DNA from: a bacterium
Lineage (GTDB): Bacteria; Hinthialibacterota; Hinthialibacteria; OLB16
Direction: 5' to 3'
Assembly (NCBI GenBank): GCA_022072055.1
Contig: JAJVIK010000007.1
Coordinates: 124,001-188,000, forward strand
DNA: 64,000 bases
Shown here: one piece after another, positions 8,413 to 17,314 of the stretch
Position numbering within the stretch: the stretch's first letter is position 1
Layout: each line of letters begins with the position of its first letter
The notes under the pieces: model-generated
Told to the model about the DNA's origin: nothing
Databases searched by the model: none
What the model saw: the letters and a program-made list of their open reading frames with translations, nothing else
Program-made: the position numbers and the translations under genes

Positions 8413-9777
8413 CTACCCCAGCTGGGCGCTGAGCACACGGGCCACTGTGAGGTAGATGAACAGCCCCAGCGCGTCATTGGACATGCTGATGAAGGGCGCG
8501 GAGGCCACCGCCGGATCGAACCCCAGCCTGGAGAGGGTCAGGGGAACCAAGGAGCCCCAAACCGTGGCGATGGTCATGGAGGCCACCATCGAGCATCCCA
8601 CAACCAGACCGGTGGCCGAAGGCAGCCCCACCCATTCGGAATAAATCCCGCTGAAAATCCCCGCGAGCAGCGCGCACACCACCCCCACCATCATCCCCAC
8701 GCGGGCCTCGCGCGCCAATGTTCTGAGAACATTCCTGGTCTGAACCTGTCCCGTGGCGATCCCGCGCACGATCAGCGTGGAGGATTGCGTGCCGATGTTC
8801 CCCCCCATCGCCATGATGACCGGAAGGTAAAACGCGAGATAAGTGAACTGGCGCAATTCATCCTCGAATCCCCCCAAGATGAAGGAGCAGCCGATGCCGC
8901 CCACCAGGGCGATCAAGAGCCAAGGCAATCTGAGGAGCAAAACCGTCCAGGCCGAGCGGGTCACAAGCTCGTCATCGCTGGTCCCCGCCATCTTGAAGAT
9001 GTCCTCGCTGCTCTCCTCCTGAAGAACATCGAGAACATCATCGCTGGTGATCCGCCCGGTGAGGCGTCCCTCCGAGTCGACCACGGGAAGCGCCACGAGG
9101 TCATGTTTGATGAAGAGTCTGGCCACTTCTTCCTGATCCATGTCCACTCGCGCGAAGACGACCTCGGGGTCCGAGATGAGCCGGAGCTGGGTTTGCGGGT
9201 CCGTCCAGACCAGTTGCTGAATCGGCAGAACCCCCTGGAGACGTCCCTCGTGGTCAAGCGTAAAGGCGTAGGTAAAGTGAATGTCCGGCTTCGACTGCCG
9301 CAAAAAGGAGATCGCCTGTGACACTGTCCAATCCTCGGGAAAGGCGAGGTAATCGGAGGTCATGATGCCGCCGGCGGACTCCTCGTCATGGGCCAGCAGC
9401 ATCTCCACATCGGTGCGCTCCTCCTCGGCCATCAGGCCGAGCACGCGCCGCGCGCGGTCCTCGTCCTCAAGCTCCCCGACCACATCCGCTGCGTCATCCG
9501 GCTCCATTTCCTCGAGCAGGTCGGAAAGCTCCTGGTCGGGGAGCCGGTCGGTGAGCACGCCGACCAACTCTTCGTCCGCCTCCGCGAGAACGTCGGCGGC
9601 CTGGATGGCCTCCAGGCAGGAGAAGACAAAGACAGCTTCTTCCTTGGAAAGGTTGCTCAGGGCGAGCGCGAGATCGGCGGGATGGACATCCACCAGGATG
9701 CTTCGAATGGCATCCGGCGATTCGGTTTCCAGGAGCTCCCGAATGACTTCAACAACGGCGTTATCCCGCTCGGCCAT
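8413..9777 (-). CDS. mgtE: MgtE magnesium transporter
   Basis: The product is 454 residues, the usual MgtE length. Order: acidic MgtE N domain (residues about 15-130, HPADLALALSNL and EEMEPDDAADVVGEL), a pair of CBS domains (about 135-260, MTSDYLAF to GRITSDDVLDVL), a connecting helix, then five membrane helices (about 280-450). The pore region shows GGNIGTQSSTLIVRG, and the last helix keeps SNDALGLFIY, whose Asp corresponds to the conserved pore Asp of MgtE. The cytoplasmic N and CBS domains sense intracellular Mg and close the channel. It is a single gene, convergent with the DUF2335-like gene (42-base gap, no clear terminator) and downstream of the HtrA-like gene on the same strand. Confidence 0.95.
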   Translation of the reverse strand: MAERDNAVVEVIRELLETESPDAIRSILVDVHPADLALALSNLSKEEAVFVFSCLEAIQAADVLAEADEELVGVLTDRLPDQELSDLLEEMEPDDAADVVGELEDEDRARRVLGLMAEEERTDVEMLLAHDEESAGGIMTSDYLAFPEDWTVSQAISFLRQSKPDIHFTYAFTLDHEGRLQGVLPIQQLVWTDPQTQLRLISDPEVVFARVDMDQEEVARLFIKHDLVALPVVDSEGRLTGRITSDDVLDVLQEESSEDIFKMAGTSDDELVTRSAWTVLLLRLPWLLIALVGGIGCSFILGGFEDELRQFTYLAFYLPVIMAMGGNIGTQSSTLIVRGIATGQVQTRNVLRTLAREARVGMMVGVVCALLAGIFSGIYSEWVGLPSATGLVVGCSMVASMTIATVWGSLVPLTLSRLGFDPAVASAPFISMSNDALGLFIYLTVARVLSAQLG

Positions 9778-9839
9778 GATCCGAGCAGTGTAGAGACGAA
9801 TGGAAAAAGGTCAATCAATCGGGACCATTCGCCGCGATT

Positions 9840-11234
9840 TCAGCGCGTCGCGGGGGTATCCGGAAGGGGGTCCAGTTGCAGGGCCACGCGGAGAGGGCCA
9901 CTGGTGGGGCGATTCAGGTCCAGGACCAACTCCTGGTCGGGTTGATACTTCGACAGACAGGTCTGCAAATGCATTCGGCAGTGGATCACCTCGTTGTTGA
10001 TGGCTACGATCACATCCCCCGGCTGGATGCCATGCTTGGAGGCCGTGCTCTCCGGCTCCACGGACTGAATGACGACCTTTTTTCCGCGGTGATCGTCGCT
10101 CTGGAACTCCGAAATCATGACTCCAAGCTTGCCTCGGTGGACCGAGCCGTGGTCCTTGATCTGCTCCACCACGCTCAAGAGCTGCGGAGCCGGGAGCGCG
10201 TAAGTGACCTCCGACATGGTTCCCTGGGCCATGAAGACAGTCCCCATCCCCACAAGCTGTCCCTGGAGATTGACAATCGGCGCGCCCAGGGTTCCGGGGC
10301 TGGTCGGCAGGGAGGTTTCGAGGAAAGTCGCGCAATCGAAGAACGGGACCTTGCGCAGCCCCCCGGTGATTTCGCCGGTGCGCATCGAGGCGGGTTGGCT
10401 GAAGGCGTGCCAGAAGGCGTAAACAAAGTCTCCCGGCTGGGCCATCTTGTTCGGGTCCAGCTCGATGCTGGGCATCAGCTCGGCCCCGGGCGAGGAGAGT
10501 CGAATCAAGGCCACGTTGGTTTCGGGATCGGTCCCGACAATTTCCCCGGTCGAGTAAGCCACTTGGGCATCCGACCAGACTCGGAGGCTCTCGAAGTCGC
10601 TCTTGAGCCGGGCCACGTCCATGGTGGTGACGACATGGCCCTTGGCGACCACGAAGCCCGTGCCCTGCCGAAGGGTCAGTGGGCGAAGCGTGCGGGCATG
10701 AATCTTCTCCAAGTGATCCCCCAGGCCGCTCAGGTGTTTGGAGAGGACCTCGAGGAATTGATCTAGGGATTTGCGCTTGTCTTCGAGGATCCCCGAAAGG
10801 GAGGATTTCCATTCCTCCAAGTTGCGCGAAAGGAACGCCCTCCAATCATCCACTTGTTCCGGGGTGGAGGAGGGGATGCCGCGGAGCAGGTTGGATTCGG
10901 TGTGCGAAAGGAACGAGTCGCACCAGCCGCGCCACTGGTCCAGCTCTTCATCGGAAAGATCGCCGCAACGCCACGGTTGCAGACGGCACTCGTTGGCGCA
11001 GCGCTCGATCGAGGCCATTGCCCAGGCCGGGATGCTGCTGTGAACCACCGCGACCGAAACGATTCCCGGTGAAATCCGCCGGAAGAGCTCATTGCGCTGG
11101 GCTTGCAGGCCTTGCAGCTCGTCAAGGGAGGCTTGTGAAAGGGCGCCATTGGCGTGCAGGAGCGCGACCAGCGCGCCGCTCCACCACATCCATCGCCCGT
11201 TTTGAACGGGGAGGCGCCTCGCGCCCTGGGTCAT
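9840..11234 (-). CDS. HtrA-like PDZ protein lacking the catalytic triad (pseudoprotease)
   Basis: The start at 11234 has a GGAGG site 8 bases upstream; an earlier in-frame ATG at 11270 would overlap the anti-sigma gene. After a signal anchor (residues 15-33) the trypsin fold is recognisable: GTGFVVAKGHVVTT at 191-204, DPETNVALIRL at 236-246, SPGTLGAPIVNLQGQLVGM at 312-330, then a PDZ domain at about 368-455. Compared with DegP, the catalytic His is Asp206, the catalytic Asp is Asn240 and the nucleophile Ser is Leu316, so proteolysis is not expected. Residues about 70-180 are an unusual Cys-containing helical insertion before the fold resumes. It is third in an operon with ECF sigma and anti-sigma genes, so a sensory or chaperone role at the envelope is likely (inference). 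Confidence 0.85.
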   Translation of the reverse strand: MTQGARRLPVQNGRWMWWSGALVALLHANGALSQASLDELQGLQAQRNELFRRISPGIVSVAVVHSSIPAWAMASIERCANECRLQPWRCGDLSDEELDQWRGWCDSFLSHTESNLLRGIPSSTPEQVDDWRAFLSRNLEEWKSSLSGILEDKRKSLDQFLEVLSKHLSGLGDHLEKIHARTLRPLTLRQGTGFVVAKGHVVTTMDVARLKSDFESLRVWSDAQVAYSTGEIVGTDPETNVALIRLSSPGAELMPSIELDPNKMAQPGDFVYAFWHAFSQPASMRTGEITGGLRKVPFFDCATFLETSLPTSPGTLGAPIVNLQGQLVGMGTVFMAQGTMSEVTYALPAPQLLSVVEQIKDHGSVHRGKLGVMISEFQSDDHRGKKVVIQSVEPESTASKHGIQPGDVIVAINNEVIHCRMHLQTCLSKYQPDQELVLDLNRPTSGPLRVALQLDPLPDTPATR

Positions 11235-11253
11235 CGCGAGATCCTCCGAGAGA

Positions 11254-11979
11254 TTAGTACGACCCGCCATTGTTCCCCGCGAGCGCGAGATCGTAGACGG
11301 TCACCGGCTGGTTGTTGATTTCGACCGTCTTGGTCAACCGTTGCAGTCGAGAGCCGCCGGGAAGCTGACGCGGTGAGGGCTGAGTCGAGGTTGTATACAC
11401 CGGAACCCCGCGTGGAGCCGGTTGACGGTCATCAAAACCCACGACCGTGGTTCGAGGGCGCGCGCCGGCGGAGGCGTCCTCGAAACGGAGCGGTGAGGCT
11501 TCTTCTTGGGCGGCGTCGAGGTTCGTCTTGGCGAGTTGGGATTCGGTTGCGGGGCTTTGGGGCTTCTTGAGGTCTTTGGTTTCGGGGGCTAGCGCGATGT
11601 GTTGGAGGGAGGATTGCGGGTTGGTTTCCTTAAGGAAGAACACCCCCGCGGCCAGAATCAGAATCGCCGTGGTGTAGGCGAACCTGAGCATCATGTCGCC
11701 GGACCTTGGAAGGGGCGCCGCGCCCTCGGCCTCGAACGCCATCGGGAACTTGCCGCGCAGGGTCCGCGAGAAGCGATCCTCGAGATCATCCGCCGGGGGA
11801 TCGACCTCCCAGCAGTCGAGTTCTCTCCAGACCTCCTTCAGCGATTGGTATTCGCCGCGGCACTCCGGGCACATCAGGATGTAGAGCCGTATCCACAAGG
11901 ACGCGAATGGCGTGGTCTCACGGCAAATGTAGGCCGCGAGATGCTCCCTCACCCACGCGCGAGTCGGCAGCATGCGCAT
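11254..11979 (-). CDS. Membrane anti-sigma factor
   Basis: A 241-residue protein encoded one base after the ECF sigma gene. The cytoplasmic N-terminus resembles the zinc-binding anti-sigma domain: His12 (EHLAAYIC) and a CPEC pair (MCPECRGEY) at about 36-39, though the spacing between His and the Cys pair is longer than usual. A single membrane helix lies at about 98-117 (MLRFAYTTAILILAAGVFFL). The remaining 120 residues are outside the cytoplasm, Pro/Ser-rich, and end in a small beta-like motif (KTVEINNQPVTVYDLAL). The gene pair sigma then anti-sigma is the standard arrangement, in which the anti-sigma holds its sigma factor until an envelope signal triggers release. Confidence 0.75.
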   Translation of the reverse strand: MRMLPTRAWVREHLAAYICRETTPFASLWIRLYILMCPECRGEYQSLKEVWRELDCWEVDPPADDLEDRFSRTLRGKFPMAFEAEGAAPLPRSGDMMLRFAYTTAILILAAGVFFLKETNPQSSLQHIALAPETKDLKKPQSPATESQLAKTNLDAAQEEASPLRFEDASAGARPRTTVVGFDDRQPAPRGVPVYTTSTQPSPRQLPGGSRLQRLTKTVEINNQPVTVYDLALAGNNGGSY

Positions 11980-11980
11980 T

Positions 11981-12685
11981 TCACCGCGCCTCCTTCAAGA
12001 GTGGCTTCAAGATCTCACGGAGCCTCAAGTGGGCCCGATATGCTTTCTGCTTCACGGACTCGGCGTTGCTCCCGATGATCTCGCCGATCTCCTGGTACGA
12101 CAGTCCGTGGAACTTGTTGAGGACAATCACCTCGCGCTGCTCCGCCGAGAGCATCTTAATGGCGTCCTGGATGGTTTTCATATCCCGCTCCTCATCCATC
12201 TTGCGGCGGACATCGCTTTCCTCATCCGGCAGGATGTCAAGGGGGGAATTCTGACTGTCGTCCACCACCGACTCGGCCTCGCGGGTGACATTGCGATTCC
12301 AGTAGCGGCGGCTTTCATCGATGCACAGGTTGCGGACGATGCGATAGAGCCAGACGGTGAACTTGGCGGTGGGCTCATACTGCTTGCGACCCCGATAGAC
12401 CCGCAGGAACGCCTCCTGGGCGATGTCCTCGGCCAGGTCGCGGCGCCCGAAGTTGCGGCACACGTAGAAGTAAACCTGACGGTGATGTCGGCGATAGATT
12501 TCCTCCAAGGCTTCCCCGTGGTCGTCCTTGCAGGCCAGCATGAGCTCCTCATCGGTGTAAGACTTCCAGTCGCGCGCCACGATTTCACGGGGGGTAGGGT
12601 AGCTGTCCGCCCGGCTTCTTTCAAGCGCGCTTCTCAAACCCAGGCTCTGGGTCCGGGCGGGGGGTGTCAGAGTCACTGAACTCAT
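11981..12685 (-). CDS. ECF RNA polymerase sigma factor
   Basis: 234 residues with an about 45-residue N-terminal extension. Region 2 is clear ([58 protein letters not shown]) and region 4 follows an acidic linker ([39 protein letters not shown]). This is a sigma-70 family ECF/RpoE-type factor. It heads a three-gene operon with a membrane anti-sigma (1-base gap) and the degenerate HtrA protein. The long acidic linker between regions 2 and 4 is a little longer than usual for ECF factors. It probably controls its own operon, but I could not identify a matching -35/-10 pair. Confidence 0.93.
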   Translation of the reverse strand: MSSVTLTPPARTQSLGLRSALERSRADSYPTPREIVARDWKSYTDEELMLACKDDHGEALEEIYRRHHRQVYFYVCRNFGRRDLAEDIAQEAFLRVYRGRKQYEPTAKFTVWLYRIVRNLCIDESRRYWNRNVTREAESVVDDSQNSPLDILPDEESDVRRKMDEERDMKTIQDAIKMLSAEQREVIVLNKFHGLSYQEIGEIIGSNAESVKQKAYRAHLRLREILKPLLKEAR

Positions 12686-12851
12686 GCCTTGCGTGCTCCT
12701 CTCGTCATCCCTTGCGGGAGAACCGCTCAGTGGTTTGCCGCCATGCCGCGCATCACGCGACCACTTAGAGAACGGTTGGCGGGGGCCTAAGTCACGCCTT
12801 CACAAGATTTGTGGCGGTTTTGTCTTTGCGAAAGGTATCGCCGTAGGAAAT

Positions 12852-14624
12852 TCAGCGGTTGGGGAGGTGGAGAGTGAAAACGCTTCCCAGGCCCAGCGCG
12901 CTCTCCACGGACACACGTCCCTGGTGCGCCTGAGCGATATGCTTGACAATCGCCAAGCCCAGCCCAGTGCCGCCAAGGCTTCGACTCCGCGCCTTGTCCA
13001 CCCGATAGAAGCGCTCGAATAACCTTGGAAGGTGCTCCCTAGCGATACCACACCCCTGGTCTTCCACGCGGATCTGACGCCATCCCCCGTTCGCGCAGGC
13101 GACCACTCGGATCTTCTTCCCCGGATCGCTGTACTTGATGGCGTTGTCCACCAGGTTGACCACGGCCTGCTCAAGAAGCAGCGGATTGGCGCGCAGCTCC
13201 ATCTCTCGGTCGCATTCCAGCTGGATGGAGATCTCCTTTTCGGAGGCGGCTCCCTCGCAAGTCTGGACAGCGAGCTCCAAAACATCCCTTAGATGGATGG
13301 TCTCCAGATCAAGGGTCTCTTGCTCCTCATCCCGCTCAATCTTCGAAAGAGCCAATAGGTCGGTAATGATGGCGTTCAATCGATCCGATTGCTTGGCGAT
13401 GATCTGGAGGAAACGCTGCGTGGACTCAGGGTCATGCACCTCCCCATCCAGCAGGGTTTCCACGAATCCCTTGATCGAGGTGATCGGGGTTCGCAACTCA
13501 TGGGAAACATTGGCCACAAAGTCTCGCCTTATCTGCTCCAGCCTGCGGAGCCGGGTGACATCCTCCAAGACCATCATCGCGCCGATCGTGATTCCGCGGG
13601 CATCCCGCAAGACAGTCCCGTGCGCCTGAAGGAAGCGCTCCTCCGGATGCCCCAGGCGGACATCCCCCTCCACGGTGTCCTCGGAGGAGAGCGAGTGGGT
13701 CAACACGCGGGTCAGGTCCTCGTGCGTGATGACTTCCTCCACCTTGCGTCCCAAGGCGTCCTCATAATCGACTCCGAGAAGTCGCGCCGCGGCGCGGTTG
13801 AGGCCGATCAAGCGACGCTCCTTGTCCACCGCGAGCACTCCCTCCACCATGCTTGAAAACACCGCCTCGAGTTCGTTCCGCTGGCGGACGACGGTGCGGA
13901 TGCGGTCCTCGAGCTGAACCGCCATCTGGTTCAGGGCTTCCGCCAAGGCCCCGATCTCGATCGAGTTCGGAATTCGCAGCTGGGTGCCGAAATCCCCGCG
14001 CGCGAAACGCTCCGCCCCGCGCTTGATCTCCTCCAGGGGATGCGTGATCCGGCGCGAGATGAACAGACTCATGACCGCCGCGAAGATCGCCGCGCCCAGC
14101 GCGGTGAGCAGGACGTTGGCGTAGATGTGGGAAAGCCCTTCCTCGATGGTGATCAGGGGAATGGCGGCGCGGACAACCGCGCGCGGCTCCCCGGTCGCCG
14201 GAAGCGCAAGCGCGTGGTACAACATGTCGGATTGGAGGGTGTGGCTGTATCGCTGGGAAACCCCCTCGCCGGCCCGAATCGCATCGATGAATTCCGGACG
14301 GGCGGCGTGGTTTTCCATTTTTAAGGGATCCTCATCCGAGTCCCCAATTACGCGCCCATCCGAGAGAATCACGGTCACCCGCGCATGCGCCAGCAACGCC
14401 AGGTCATGGCACAGCGCGGGAATCGAATCCATCCTGTTTTGTGAAAGTCGGGGGGCGACTTGCTCGCGGATCAGTTGAGCGCGGACACTCAGGTCGGCGG
14501 AGGCTTGCTCGCCATGGAATCGGCGTAGCGAGGAGGAAGCGTGCCAAGTGACCACCGAAAGGCACGCCAGGGTGACCAGCACATATGGAAAATAAAGCTG
14601 CCAAAGGAGCCTTCTCGGCTTCAT
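12852..14624 (-). CDS. PhoR-like sensor histidine kinase
   Basis: 590 residues: membrane helix (about 8-28), extracytoplasmic sensor region (about 29-165), second helix (about 165-188, LLTALGAAIFAAVMSLFISR), HAMP domain (RRITHPLEEIKRGAERFARG), PAS domain (about 250-355), HisKA domain with the phospho-accepting His in FVANVSHELRTPITSIKGFV, and a HATPase domain with LVDNAIKYSDPGK (N box), VEDQGCGI (G1) and GGTGLGLAIVK (G2). The HisKA sequence and the order of domains match PhoR/PnpS, so phosphate or envelope sensing is plausible but not proven. It follows the response-regulator gene by 7 bases on the same strand. No pst genes are in view. Confidence 0.92.
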   Translation of the reverse strand: MKPRRLLWQLYFPYVLVTLACLSVVTWHASSSLRRFHGEQASADLSVRAQLIREQVAPRLSQNRMDSIPALCHDLALLAHARVTVILSDGRVIGDSDEDPLKMENHAARPEFIDAIRAGEGVSQRYSHTLQSDMLYHALALPATGEPRAVVRAAIPLITIEEGLSHIYANVLLTALGAAIFAAVMSLFISRRITHPLEEIKRGAERFARGDFGTQLRIPNSIEIGALAEALNQMAVQLEDRIRTVVRQRNELEAVFSSMVEGVLAVDKERRLIGLNRAAARLLGVDYEDALGRKVEEVITHEDLTRVLTHSLSSEDTVEGDVRLGHPEERFLQAHGTVLRDARGITIGAMMVLEDVTRLRRLEQIRRDFVANVSHELRTPITSIKGFVETLLDGEVHDPESTQRFLQIIAKQSDRLNAIITDLLALSKIERDEEQETLDLETIHLRDVLELAVQTCEGAASEKEISIQLECDREMELRANPLLLEQAVVNLVDNAIKYSDPGKKIRVVACANGGWRQIRVEDQGCGIAREHLPRLFERFYRVDKARSRSLGGTGLGLAIVKHIAQAHQGRVSVESALGLGSVFTLHLPNR

Positions 14625-14631
14625 TGAGGGC

Positions 14632-15354
14632 TCATTCTTTCAATCGATAGCCGACTCCCCGCACGGTCTCGATGTATCCGCCGCTCTGGCCGAGCTTCTT
14701 GCGCAACCCGACAATGTGGACATCCACCGCGCGGTCGGTCACAGGATAGTCCACCCCTCGAACCGAGTCCACGATCTGGGAGCGGGTGAAGACCCAGCCC
14801 GGACGTCGCGCGAGCAGATGGAGAATCCGGAACTCAGTGAAGGTCAACTCCACCGGTCGATCCGCGACCAAGACCTCATGACGCCCGGGGTGGATGTAAA
14901 GGTCGTGGATCCGGATGATAGAGCCTTCCTCGGGGGCGTCCGCGGTCCGACGCCGCAGGACTGTCCGCACGCGCGCGATCAACACCTTGGGGCTGAAGGG
15001 CTTCGCGATGTAATCGTCCGCGCCAAGCTCCAGGCCGGTGATGATGTCGCTTTCCTCTCCCTTGGCGGTCAGCATCACAACGGGGATCTTGGCGGTGCGC
15101 GAGTCGCTCTTGAGCAGCTTGCAGACCTCCAGTCCATCCACGCCGGGAAGCATCAGATCAAGGAGCACCAGATCAGGCGGGTCGGATTGAATCGCGCGCA
15201 GCGCGGCCTCCCCGGAGCTAACCGCGCTCACCCGGAAGCCGTTCTTGGCCAGGTTGTACTCAACCAGTTCGAGAATGTCCTCCTCGTCCTCAACCACCAG
15301 GATATTCTTCCGCGCGAGCAGAGTCGCGGGTCGTTGCGCGGGCGCCACGATCAC
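14632..15354 (-). CDS. PhoB/OmpR-family response regulator
   Basis: 240 residues, GTG start after a GGGGGAAAAG site. Receiver domain at about 17-132 with the acidic pair in VVEDEEDI, phospho-acceptor Asp in LVLLDLMLPG and the conserved Lys in DDYIAKPFSP. A winged-helix OmpR/PhoB DNA-binding domain fills residues 145-240 (VELTFTEFRILHLLARRPGW; RAVDVHIVGLRKKLG). It is the partner of the kinase that follows. The Gfo/Idh/MocA gene ends only 9 bases upstream on the same strand, so these three genes may share a transcript. Confidence 0.93.
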   Translation of the reverse strand: MIVAPAQRPATLLARKNILVVEDEEDILELVEYNLAKNGFRVSAVSSGEAALRAIQSDPPDLVLLDLMLPGVDGLEVCKLLKSDSRTAKIPVVMLTAKGEESDIITGLELGADDYIAKPFSPKVLIARVRTVLRRRTADAPEEGSIIRIHDLYIHPGRHEVLVADRPVELTFTEFRILHLLARRPGWVFTRSQIVDSVRGVDYPVTDRAVDVHIVGLRKKLGQSGGYIETVRGVGYRLKE

Positions 15355-15363
15355 CTTTTCCCC

Positions 15364-16668
15364 CTAACCGAGCCTCCAAGGCTCTCGATATTCATATTCC
15401 AGCAGCGCGTTGGCCGCGTCGTTGTTTGTCACTCGCTCCGCTTCCGGGTCCCAGTCCAAGCGTGAGCGGGTCTCGAGCGCGATGTTCCCCAGGTGGCAGA
15501 ACGTGGTGGAGCGCTGCCCCTCCTCCACATCCGCGGTGGGGCGCGCGCGGGTCCGGATGCACTCGATGAAATTCCGCAGGTGAAGCGCGGTGAGATCGCC
15601 GCCGGAATCGATCTTGATCTTTTGAGGCTCGATCTTGTTCTCCCACTTGTCGAACTGCCCCCCCTTGCCGGGAACCACCTCGAAGCCGTCATCACCGGCG
15701 TAGACCGTGCCGAGGGCTCCCCGGAGTTCGATCTCCCCGCGGGCCTGGTCGGAGCCGCTGCAGGCTTCATACTGCGCGAAGGTCATCAAGCGGCCTGAGG
15801 CGAACTCGAAGATCGCCTCAAGGGTGTCCGGGATGGTCCGGGAATCGGAAAGGACGTAACGGCCGCCGTGCGCTGAAACCGAGACGGGCGCGGTCTCTCC
15901 CAGGACCCAGCGGATCACATCGAAGTAATGCACCCCCCAATTCCCCATCTGGGAGGAATAATCCTTCCACCAGCGGAACTTGTAGGGGGCGATGTTGACA
16001 TTGTAGGGACGCCAGGCGCGCGGCCCGAGCCACATATCCCAGTCCAGCTCCGCCGGCGGATCGGAGTCGGGGGCGTTACCGATCCCCTCCGGGAACATAT
16101 TGGCCGCGCGGCTACACTTGGCGATGGTCACCTTGCCGATCCCCCCCGAGGCGATGAATTCAGCGAGTTTCGGATACACGCTTGAGGACCTCCGCTGGGT
16201 TCCGACTTGGACCACGCGATTGTTCCTCCGCGCCGCCTCGACCATCCGCCTGCCCTCGACGATGGTCTGGGAAAGCGGCTTTTCGACATACACATCCTTC
16301 CCCGCGTCGCAGGCCAGGATGGTCTGCAGGGCGTGCCAGTGGTCCGGAGTGGCAATCACCACGGCATCCACATCCGCGCGCTTCAGGACCTCACGGAAGT
16401 CGCCGGTGCGGAACACCGCCCCGCCCACATCCTTGCGCCATTTTTCGAGGTGGGGCTTGTAGACATCGCACAGGGCGGTCACCTCGATGTCCTCCATCCC
16501 AAGGCATGGCGCAAGCAACTGCCCACCGCGGTTGCCGACCCCGATGAATCCGAGGCGGAGTTTCTTCCCGGAGGCCCAGGCTCGATGAGGCCCGCCGAAG
16601 ACCGCCGCGCCGGTCGCGGCCGCCGCCCCGCCCTTGATGAAATCCCTACGACCAACTTTGGCGTCCAT
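15364..16668 (-). CDS. Tat-exported Gfo/Idh/MocA-family oxidoreductase
   Basis: 434 residues. A twin-arginine signal lies at residues 7-30 (GRRDFIKGGAAAATGAAVFG). The NAD(P)-binding Rossmann motif is GFIGVGNRGGQLLAPCL, and the EKPLSQ signature common to this family is present (DVYVEKPLSQTIVEGRRM), its Lys being the usual catalytic lysine. The C-terminal half is the Gfo/Idh/MocA substrate domain with WGVHYFDVIRWVLGE. Such exported dehydrogenases, abundant in planctomycete-like bacteria, act on sugars, inositols or glycosides; some are glycosidases using an NAD redox mechanism. Substrate unknown. It is one of three such proteins in the window. Confidence 0.9.
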   Translation of the reverse strand: MDAKVGRRDFIKGGAAAATGAAVFGGPHRAWASGKKLRLGFIGVGNRGGQLLAPCLGMEDIEVTALCDVYKPHLEKWRKDVGGAVFRTGDFREVLKRADVDAVVIATPDHWHALQTILACDAGKDVYVEKPLSQTIVEGRRMVEAARRNNRVVQVGTQRRSSSVYPKLAEFIASGGIGKVTIAKCSRAANMFPEGIGNAPDSDPPAELDWDMWLGPRAWRPYNVNIAPYKFRWWKDYSSQMGNWGVHYFDVIRWVLGETAPVSVSAHGGRYVLSDSRTIPDTLEAIFEFASGRLMTFAQYEACSGSDQARGEIELRGALGTVYAGDDGFEVVPGKGGQFDKWENKIEPQKIKIDSGGDLTALHLRNFIECIRTRARPTADVEEGQRSTTFCHLGNIALETRSRLDWDPEAERVTNNDAANALLEYEYREPWRLG

Positions 16669-16876
16669 GGAATCCCCCGTTTGATGAAAGATCTTGATGA
16701 CGGAAAGTGTAAACGCTCAAGGTTGGTTTTCCCATGACCCGTTCCTTGACCGGACTCGGCGGTCTCCCCCACTTGCGCGAAGATCGAACCAACACTTCGT
16801 TAGGTTCGCGCTAAAGGAGGGTTAGAAATTGAGTGGTGGAAGGCGGGAAATCGCGAGTCCATGGGACCCGGTTCGA

Positions 16877-17314
16877 TCAGGGAGAGGTTGAAGATTCGGG
16901 CGGTTCGGACACCGCGAACTTGATGTTCCAGATATCGGCGTGGGAGCAGGCATCGAGGACCGCGCAGACCGATTCCCACTGAGCCTCGCGGTCACTCCGG
17001 ATGATCACCGACTGCCCCGGCCAGAGCTCGGCGAGCTGCGCGAGCTTGTCTTCGAGCTCCGTAATCGCAAGCGGCTGGTTGTTGACCATCGCCTGCCCAT
17101 CCCGCCGCACATTGATGACCACATCCCCCATGGTTCGCTGCGGATTCTCCGCGGCTTTCGCGGTCGGCAAGGTGATCGGAAGTTGGGCATCGAGCGACTG
17201 AATCCGGCTCACCGAGATATAGAAGATGAGCAGCAGGAAAACGATGTCGATGAGCGAGGTGAGCGGCAGGCGCGGCTCTTCGTCGAGCTCATCCGCGAAC
17301 AGGGAGAGTTTCAT
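16877..17314 (-). CDS. exbD: ExbD/TolR-type biopolymer transport protein
   Basis: 145 residues with a short cytoplasmic N-terminus, one membrane helix at about 17-36 containing the conserved Asp used in proton-driven energy transfer (PLTSLIDIVFLLLIFYIS), and a periplasmic ExbD/TolR domain (DVVINVRRDGQAMVNNQPL; QSVIIRSDREAQWESV). It is translationally coupled to the upstream exbB gene by a 4-base overlap. Together they form a proton-motive-force driven motor that usually works with TonB or TolA, neither of which is encoded nearby. A 200-base gap without recognisable features separates it from the next gene downstream. Confidence 0.92.
   Translation of the reverse strand: MKLSLFADELDEEPRLPLTSLIDIVFLLLIFYISVSRIQSLDAQLPITLPTAKAAENPQRTMGDVVINVRRDGQAMVNNQPLAITELEDKLAQLAELWPGQSVIIRSDREAQWESVCAVLDACSHADIWNIKFAVSEPPESSTSP

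Noticed and set aside
9840-11270. Active DegP/DegS protease
   Set aside because: All three catalytic positions are substituted although the flanking motifs align well.
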